Source: Acrocarpospora corrugata
GTDB lineage: Bacteria; Actinomycetota; Actinomycetes; Streptosporangiales; Streptosporangiaceae
Assembly (NCBI RefSeq): GCF_009687845.1
Contig: NZ_BLAD01000052.1
Span: 64,792 to 128,791 of the forward strand
Direction of reading: 5' to 3'
Length of the DNA stretch: 64,000 nt
Within the stretch, counting starts at the first letter, position 1; each line of letters begins with the position of its first letter. The translations under genes were made by a program, and so were the position numbers. This document shows positions 59,488 through 64,000 of this stretch, in pieces. The notes below the pieces were generated by a model. It did no database searches, was not told the DNA's origin, and worked only from the letters and a program-made list of their open reading frames with translations.

Positions 59488-60678
59488 TTAAAGACGATAT
59501 ATACGGCGGGCGTTTCCCGACCCGATCATCTGGGCAACGCGCACGGAATCCGCTAGCGACCATTCGTCCTGCGACAACCGGTCGGCGATCACCCGGCCGA
59601 GCGCGCGCCGGTGATTGAGCGCGCCCAGATAACACGTTTCGGCCACGCCCGCTCCCCCGGATCCGAACAGCTGCTTGTGGAAGGGCACCAGCTCCAGCAA
59701 CTCCCCCAGCACGGCCGAGGTGGCCTCGCCTACGTACACGTGCGGGAACACCGCGGCCAGATGCGCCGCCTGCCGGTGGTACGGATAGCAGTCCAGCAGG
59801 ATCAACGGCACGCTCAGCGGCAGCAGCGCCCGGATGAACCCGGCCAGCAGCGACGGATCCCCGCGATGCGGCCGCGGCCCGCCGTTCCCGCACGGGAACT
59901 GGATCGGCAGCGCGCGCTCCCGCGCCACGTCCACCGCGATCCAGAGCAGGAAGCGCAGCAGCACCGGATCGGCGAGCGGCTGCTTGGGCTCGGCCAGCCG
60001 CCGCCCGGCCGCCGCCAGCACCGCCCCCCGGGACGGCCGCGCCACCTCGAAATCCAGCCCATACCGGTACGCGACGACCGAGGAGAGCCCGACGCACCGG
60101 GCGGCCCGCGCCCCCACCTCCTGCTGCAGCCGGTCCAGGTAGTCCAGCGACAGCAGCCCGTCCCCGGCGACCTCCTCCTCCACCCGCTCCAGCCGGACGA
60201 TCTCGTCGGCGGCGGCCCCGCCCAGCCGCCCGGTCTCGGCCACCGACAGCGCGAACGCGTCGCCGCCGCCGTCCATCAGGAACGCCACCACCCCGGCCGC
60301 CCGCAGCAGCCGCCGGTTCGCCTCCGCCGCGCCCAGCTCGGACCGCCTGGCCAGGTAGACCGCGGGCGGCACGTGCGGCTCCAGGTCGAGCACAGGCGCG
60401 CACCAGCGGCGGATAGCCATCCCGCGCGGGCTGTCGAAGTGCGTGGTCCCGGGCGGCGCGGGGACGCCGCTCTCGGCGATCAGCGTCTCGAACGCGGACC
60501 TGACCAGGTCGTCGCGGCGCACGCCGTGACAGTGCTGGTCCACCAGCGGGGCGAGCAGGGCTTCTGCGACCTGATCGGGAAGCCTGGCCTGATCGGGAAG
60601 CCTGGGGTGCATGGGCCTGCCAATCCAGATGGGCGGCCCGATCGGACCGCCCATGCTGTCGATGACGTGCGGGGACAC
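59488..60678 (-). CDS. Amidohydrolase-family protein, FluG N-domain-like
   Basis: A 396-residue metal-dependent TIM-barrel hydrolase. The core shows VDQHCHGVRRDDL (metal HxH), LPIQFPCGNGGPRPHRGDPS, LLDCYPYHRQAAHLAAVFPH, and VYVGEATSAVLGELLEL, which recall the amidohydrolase half of FluG and bacterial relatives linked to glutamine-synthetase-like proteins. No GS domain is present. Two starts are possible: GTG 60678, five bases after TAGAGT, or ATG 60612, after a strong hairpin at 60631-60652. Its start is 52 bp from the trpE(G) stop on the same strand. Substrate unknown. Confidence 0.8.
   Translation of the reverse strand: MSPHVIDSMGGPIGPPIWIGRPMHPRLPDQARLPDQVAEALLAPLVDQHCHGVRRDDLVRSAFETLIAESGVPAPPGTTHFDSPRGMAIRRWCAPVLDLEPHVPPAVYLARRSELGAAEANRRLLRAAGVVAFLMDGGGDAFALSVAETGRLGGAAADEIVRLERVEEEVAGDGLLSLDYLDRLQQEVGARAARCVGLSSVVAYRYGLDFEVARPSRGAVLAAAGRRLAEPKQPLADPVLLRFLLWIAVDVARERALPIQFPCGNGGPRPHRGDPSLLAGFIRALLPLSVPLILLDCYPYHRQAAHLAAVFPHVYVGEATSAVLGELLELVPFHKQLFGSGGAGVAETCYLGALNHRRALGRVIADRLSQDEWSLADSVRVAQMIGSGNARRIYRL
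60570..60605. repeat. 18-bp tandem duplication inside the amidohydrolase gene
   Basis: cctgatcgggaagcctgg occurs twice in direct succession (60570-60587, 60588-60605). In the protein it gives the near-repeat RLPDQARLPDQ near the N-terminus, a recent-looking in-frame duplication. Confidence 0.75.
60631..60652. promoter_or_regulatory. 22-bp GC-rich dyad at the amidohydrolase start
   Basis: gggcggcccgatcggaccgccc is a palindrome with one mismatched pair. If translation starts at ATG 60612, the dyad is 5'-untranslated; if at GTG 60678, it is coded as part of MGGPIGPP. It may act as an operator or an RNA hairpin. Confidence 0.45.
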
Positions 60679-60729
60679 CCAGGACTCTAGGTCGCGGTCA
60701 CCCTCCGTGTCCGCCGATCACGCTCGGTT

Positions 60730-62856
60730 TTACCCGCACAGCCGGAGCACGTTGGCGATGATCCGGGCGCCCGCGCCGCCCTCGGTGGTGAGGATCGACT
60801 CGGGGTGGAACTGGACCCCGAACCGGCGGTTCGGCAGGTCCTCGATCGCCATCACCGCGCCGTCGGCGGTGGCCGCCGTGACGGTGAAGCCGTGCACGCC
60901 CGGGTGCTTGGCGTGCAGCGAGTGGTATCTGGCGGCGGTGAACGCCTCGGGCAGGCCGTCCAGCAGGGCGCTGTCGCCCTCCCGCTTGACCTGGCCGCGC
61001 TTGCCGTGCTCCGGGTAGGGCAGCAGTTCCAGCGTCCCGCCGGCCTGTTCGACCATGGCCTGCAGGCCCAGGCAGACGCCGAAGACCGGCAGCTCCCTGG
61101 CGTACAGGGCCTTGATCAGGGAGTCGGTGCCGAAGTCGGACGGCCAGCCGGGTCCCGGCGACAGGACGACCAGGGTGGGCGCGATCTCGTCGATCAGCTC
61201 GGCCGGGAAGCCGTGCCGCAGGGTGATCACCGAGGCGCCCTGCTGGCGGAAGTAGTCGGCCAGGGTGTTGACGAAGGAGTCCTCGTGGTCGACCAGCAGC
61301 ACGGTGTGGCCCGCTCCCGGCTGCTCCCGCTCGGGGGCGGCCTCGGCGGCCTGGTCCGGGTTCCCGACGGCGGCGAGCGCGCCGAGCAGGGCGCTGGCCT
61401 TGAGCTCGGTCTCGCGCTCCTCGGCGTCGGGGTCGGAGTCGTAGAGCAAGGTGGCGCCGGCCCTGACCATGGCGACGCCGTCCCTGATCTGGGCGGTGCG
61501 CAGGGTGAGGCCGGTGTTCATGGAGCCGTCGAAGCCGATGAAGCCGACCGCGCCGCCGTACCAGCGGCGGGTGGTGGCCTCGTGGTCCTCGATGAACTGC
61601 ATCGCCCAGGTCTTCGGGGCGCCGGTGACGGTGACGGCCCACATGTGGGTGAGGAAGGCGTCCAGGGCGTCGAACTCGGGGCGGAGGCGGCCTTCGATGT
61701 GGTCGACGGTGTGGATCAGCCGGGAGTACATCTCGATCTGGCGGCGGCCGATGACCTTGACCGAGCCGGGCACGCAGATCCGGGACTTGTCGTTGCGGTC
61801 CACGTCGGTGCACATGGTCAGCTCGGACTCCTCCTTCACGCTGGACAGGAGCGTGCGGATGGCCTCGGCGTCCTCGACCGGGTTGGCGCCGCGGGCGATG
61901 GTGCCGGAGATCGGGCAGGTCTCGACCCGGTCGCCGCTGACCCGGACGTACATCTCCGGGGACGCGCCGACCAGGTGCTCGCCGCCGCCGAGGCTGATCA
62001 GGAACTCGTACGGCGCGGGGTTGCTGACCCGCAGCGCGCGGTAGAACGCGGCCGGGTCGTCGCAGGGCGCGTGGAAGACCTGGCCGGGCACGACCTCGAA
62101 CAGGTCGCCGCGCTTGAACTTCTCCTTGGCCTTGGCCACCACATCCGCATACCCACCCCTTTCCGGATTTTTCGGGATGTGGGTGGCTGACTGGAGGGGG
62201 TGCGTGTCGCCGGTCCTGGGCAGGCCCTTGGTGCTCGCGCCGCCCAGGGTGAAGTCGTAGGAGTACTCGACGCTGGTCTCGCGGACGCGGTCGATGACGA
62301 CCAGCCGGTCGGGCAGGTGCAGGACCAGGTCCCGCTGGTCCTGCGGGCGGGTCAGCGCGAACCGGATGGGCTCGAACTGGAAGGCCAGGTCGTAGCCGAA
62401 GGAGCCGTACAGGCCGAGATGCGGGTCCTCGCCCTTGAAGGCGGCGATGACCTCGCGGATCGCGGTGAAGACGGTCGGGCGGCGGCTGCGCATCTCCTCG
62501 GGCAGCAGCTCGGCCGGCTCGGCGACCACGACCTCGACCCAGTCCTCGGTGCGCTCCCCCACGCTCTCGCCGGCCGCGAGCAGGCAGGCCGCCACGGCGG
62601 GCAGCACCACCCGGCCGCGCTCGTTGAGCGCCCGGGCCGAGATGGCGCGCCCCCTGGCCACGATCTCCAGGCACGGGTCCACATAGCCGAACGCCCATCG
62701 GCTGTAGCGGCCCGGGTAGTCCATTCCGGAGGAGAACGCCCCGCCGCGCCGCTCCCCGAGCGCGGTCACGATCTCCTCAAGCGCCGCCTCCGGCACCTCG
62801 CGCACGCCGCGCTCGACGTCGACGCCCCCGCCGGTCCTATATCGGGTGATCTCCAC
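60730..62856 (-). CDS. trpE(G): Anthranilate synthase, fused TrpE-TrpG
   Basis: A 708-residue fusion that converts chorismate and glutamine to anthranilate. Residues 1-500 are TrpE-like with RGDLFEVVPGQVFHAP, CPISGTIARGANPVEDAEAI, DVDRNDKSRICVPGSVKVIG and MWAVTVTGAPKTWAMQFIED. Residues 515-708 are the glutaminase: LLVDHEDSFVNTLADYFRQQ, LSPGPGWPSDFGT, the nucleophile FGVCLGLQAMVEQ, and FGVQFHPESILTTEGG. The LxES-type Trp site at the N-terminus is not clear. GTG 62856 is set by AGGGG five bases upstream. A leader peptide and attenuator precede it. Such fusions occur in rhizobia and in some actinobacterial tryptophan or antibiotic pathways. Confidence 0.93.
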   Translation of the reverse strand: MEITRYRTGGGVDVERGVREVPEAALEEIVTALGERRGGAFSSGMDYPGRYSRWAFGYVDPCLEIVARGRAISARALNERGRVVLPAVAACLLAAGESVGERTEDWVEVVVAEPAELLPEEMRSRRPTVFTAIREVIAAFKGEDPHLGLYGSFGYDLAFQFEPIRFALTRPQDQRDLVLHLPDRLVVIDRVRETSVEYSYDFTLGGASTKGLPRTGDTHPLQSATHIPKNPERGGYADVVAKAKEKFKRGDLFEVVPGQVFHAPCDDPAAFYRALRVSNPAPYEFLISLGGGEHLVGASPEMYVRVSGDRVETCPISGTIARGANPVEDAEAIRTLLSSVKEESELTMCTDVDRNDKSRICVPGSVKVIGRRQIEMYSRLIHTVDHIEGRLRPEFDALDAFLTHMWAVTVTGAPKTWAMQFIEDHEATTRRWYGGAVGFIGFDGSMNTGLTLRTAQIRDGVAMVRAGATLLYDSDPDAEERETELKASALLGALAAVGNPDQAAEAAPEREQPGAGHTVLLVDHEDSFVNTLADYFRQQGASVITLRHGFPAELIDEIAPTLVVLSPGPGWPSDFGTDSLIKALYARELPVFGVCLGLQAMVEQAGGTLELLPYPEHGKRGQVKREGDSALLDGLPEAFTAARYHSLHAKHPGVHGFTVTAATADGAVMAIEDLPNRRFGVQFHPESILTTEGGAGARIIANVLRLCG

Positions 62857-62896
62857 GTTCGCCCCTTGATCCTTTGTCGAGCCCCGGGACGAACGC

Positions 62897-62922
62897 AAAA
62901 AGGCCGCCCATCCGGGGCGGCC
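62897..62922 (-). terminator. trp attenuator terminator
   Basis: Leftward RNA: 8-bp stem ggccgccc/gggcggcc with a 5-base loop and a run of five U. It is 41 bp before the trpE(G) start and 46 bp after the leader peptide stop. Together these are the classical parts of ribosome-mediated attenuation. Confidence 0.9.
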
Positions 62923-62967
62923 AGTGCTTACTCGCGAATGCGAAAACCTGGGTTCGACTGCCGCCGG

Positions 62968-63000
62968 TCAGCGGCGCCACCACTGCTGAGGAGTTCGCAT
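62968..63000 (-). CDS. trpL: trp leader peptide with tandem Trp codons
   Basis: ATG 63000 encodes MRTPQQWWRR and ends at TGA 62968. Two adjacent Trp codons (TGG TGG at 62982-62977) sit just before the stop and before a hairpin (62975-62960). When charged tRNA-Trp is scarce the ribosome should stall there and prevent terminator formation downstream. TATTGT ends seven bases before the ATG, so the peptide seems to be translated from a leaderless RNA. It has no ribosome site. Ten residues is usual for trp leaders. Confidence 0.92.
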   Translation of the reverse strand: MRTPQQWWRR

Positions 63001-63007
63001 GCGGGCC

Positions 63008-63037
63008 ACAATAGCCGCCGCGACCCTAGATCGGCAA
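63008..63037 (-). promoter_or_regulatory. trp promoter (TTGCCG-N18-TATTGT)
   Basis: Leftward -35 TTGCCG (63037-63032), 18-bp spacer, -10 TATTGT (63013-63008), seven bases to the leader ATG. It drives trpL and trpE(G). No TrpR-like operator is visible; attenuation is the likely control. Confidence 0.65.
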
Positions 63038-63079
63038 TCTAACGTTGGCAAGTTTATGTCCGTTATGTTACCAATTAGT

Positions 63080-63093
63080 ACGTGATGTCACGT
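63080..63093. promoter_or_regulatory. Perfect dyad ACGTGA-tg-TCACGT over the CocE start codon
   Basis: The 14-bp dyad covers ATG 63085 and the bases before it. A bound protein would block translation initiation or transcription start directly. No regulator is known. Confidence 0.45.
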
Positions 63094-64000
63094 GTCTCCG
63101 TTCAGCGGGACGTACCCGTACCGATGCACGACGGTGTCCGCCTGCTCGCCGACCTGTACACCCCCGTCGGCGTCTCCCGGCCCCCGACCATTTTGATCCG
63201 CTCGCCGTACGGCCGGGCGGGCATGATCGGCTGGATGTACGGCAAGTTCTTCGCCCGCCAGGGATTCCAGGTGGTGGTGCAGAGCTGCCGGGGCGGCTTC
63301 GGCTCCGGCGGGCTGCTCGACCCGCTCGGCGACGAGCACGAGGACGGCCTGGCCACCGTCGCCTGGATGCGCGCCCAGCCCTGGTACGGCGGCAGCTTCG
63401 CCATGCACGGCCCCTCCTACCTGGGCTTCACCCAGTGGGCGATCGCCGCCGAGACGCCCGACCTGCGGGCCATGGCGACCCAGGTGACCGCCTCCTGCTT
63501 CCGGGACGCGGCGTACGTGGGCGGGTCGTTCGCGCTGGAGTCGTCGCTGATCTGGACCACGCTGACGGCCGGGATGGAGGGGCGGATCGGCGGCGCGTCG
63601 GCGCTGCTGGCCCCCCGGCGGACCCGGCGGGCGGTGCTGTCCGGGCGTCCGCTGGACCAGCTGGACCTGGTGTCCGCGGGGCGTCCGCTGCGGTTCTTCC
63701 AGGATCTGCTGGCGCATCACGGGGAGCCGGCCTCGCCGTACTGGCTCAAGCGGGACTTCTCCGGGTCGGTGGAGCGGGTGGCCGCCGAGGTGACGATGAC
63801 CGGGGGCTGGTACGACGTCTTCCTGCCGTGGCAGCTCAAGGACTACGCGGCGATGCGGGCGGCGGGGCGGCAGCCGTACCTGACGATCGGGCCGTGGTAC
63901 CACGCGGACGTGCGGCACGGGCGGATCGCCAACGCGGACGCGCTGGCCTGGTTCCGGGCGCATCTGCTCGGGGACCCGTCGGGGCTGCGTCCCGAGCCGG
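63085..64000 (+). CDS. CocE/NonD-family hydrolase, truncated by window end
   Basis: At least 305 residues of an X-Pro dipeptidyl-peptidase/cocaine esterase-like hydrolase. The start PVPMHDGVRLLADLYTP is typical of the family. Then come ILIRSPYGR, VVVQSCRGGFGSGG, and the nucleophile elbow MHGPSYLGFTQW with Ser near residue 114. GGWYDVFL and GPWYHADVRHG follow, where the acid Asp and catalytic His are expected later. It hydrolyses esters or amides of small compounds; substrate not known. It is divergent from the trp operon. ATG 63085 lies inside a perfect dyad. Confidence 0.85.
   Translation, partial: MSRVSVQRDVPVPMHDGVRLLADLYTPVGVSRPPTILIRSPYGRAGMIGWMYGKFFARQGFQVVVQSCRGGFGSGGLLDPLGDEHEDGLATVAWMRAQPWYGGSFAMHGPSYLGFTQWAIAAETPDLRAMATQVTASCFRDAAYVGGSFALESSLIWTTLTAGMEGRIGGASALLAPRRTRRAVLSGRPLDQLDLVSAGRPLRFFQDLLAHHGEPASPYWLKRDFSGSVERVAAEVTMTGGWYDVFLPWQLKDYAAMRAAGRQPYLTIGPWYHADVRHGRIANADALAWFRAHLLGDPSGLRPEP

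Overview
The window is GC-rich, densely packed chromosomal DNA of an actinomycete. A Streptosporangiaceae-like organism (the Nonomuraea/Streptosporangium group) is my inference from protein style and gene order; no 16S rRNA or other marker is present to prove it. Supporting signs are GTG/TTG starts, short gaps, many probable leaderless mRNAs, menaquinone genes, ThyX, a GarA/FHA protein beside gcvP, and the actinobacterial DUF3040, DUF1707 and DUF5999 families. I see no tRNA, rRNA, transposase, integrase, phage or CRISPR locus, so this looks like core chromosome with some accessory islands.

Layout. 1-5.4 kb: a decayed composite repeat, PlsC acyltransferase, a 35-bp tandem repeat array, a penicillin-binding protein, an ArsR-like regulator, and a frameshifted DUF1707/MmpS-like gene. 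5.7-13.8 kb: a glycosyltransferase behind a perfect CRP-type site, an APC permease, a WYL regulator divergent from an alpha/beta hydrolase, and a coupled ABC exporter/two-component operon. 14-22.8 kb: menaquinone genes menF, menD, menC and menE, interleaved with YigZ, SRPBCC, GntR and DedA genes. 23.2-24.7 kb: a sigma-70 factor behind a SigR/SigH-type promoter. 25.5-28.9 kb: an operon of five genes that I cannot assign. 29-31.6 kb: small regulators, hydrolases and hypothetical proteins. 31.7-40.6 kb: gcvP with a tandem glycine riboswitch, then the conserved MerR / bifunctional nuclease / FtsR-like / GarA set, a guanylyltransferase-phosphomannomutase fusion, and a probable cardiolipin synthase. 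40.7-45.9 kb: a two-component system, a methyltransferase, an acyl-CoA dehydrogenase and an esterase. 45.9-54.4 kb: a divergent importer/catabolic locus with a glycerophosphodiesterase, an ABC importer, an isomerase, an oxidoreductase, a GntR regulator, a lipoprotein receptor and a phosphatase. 54.4-64 kb: a class I amidotransferase-like protein with Ser for Cys, flavohemoglobin, a MoaD-like protein with a 14-codon upstream ORF, ThyX, an ABC-2 exporter, a FluG-like amidohydrolase, and a fused TrpE(G) behind a complete trp attenuator. A CocE-type hydrolase runs off the right edge.

How the genes work together. MenF, MenD, MenC and MenE make menaquinone for respiration. GcvP is switched on by glycine through its riboswitch and sits next to GarA, which in relatives controls 2-oxoglutarate and glutamate flux. 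TrpE(G) is set by ribosome stalling on two Trp codons in a leader peptide that itself appears leaderless. The best candidates for something undescribed are the unknown operon at 25.5-28.9 kb, the organophosphate-like import locus at 45.9-54.4 kb, and the sigma factor with an altered -10 recognition helix. All rest on reading the sequence alone; no searches were run.
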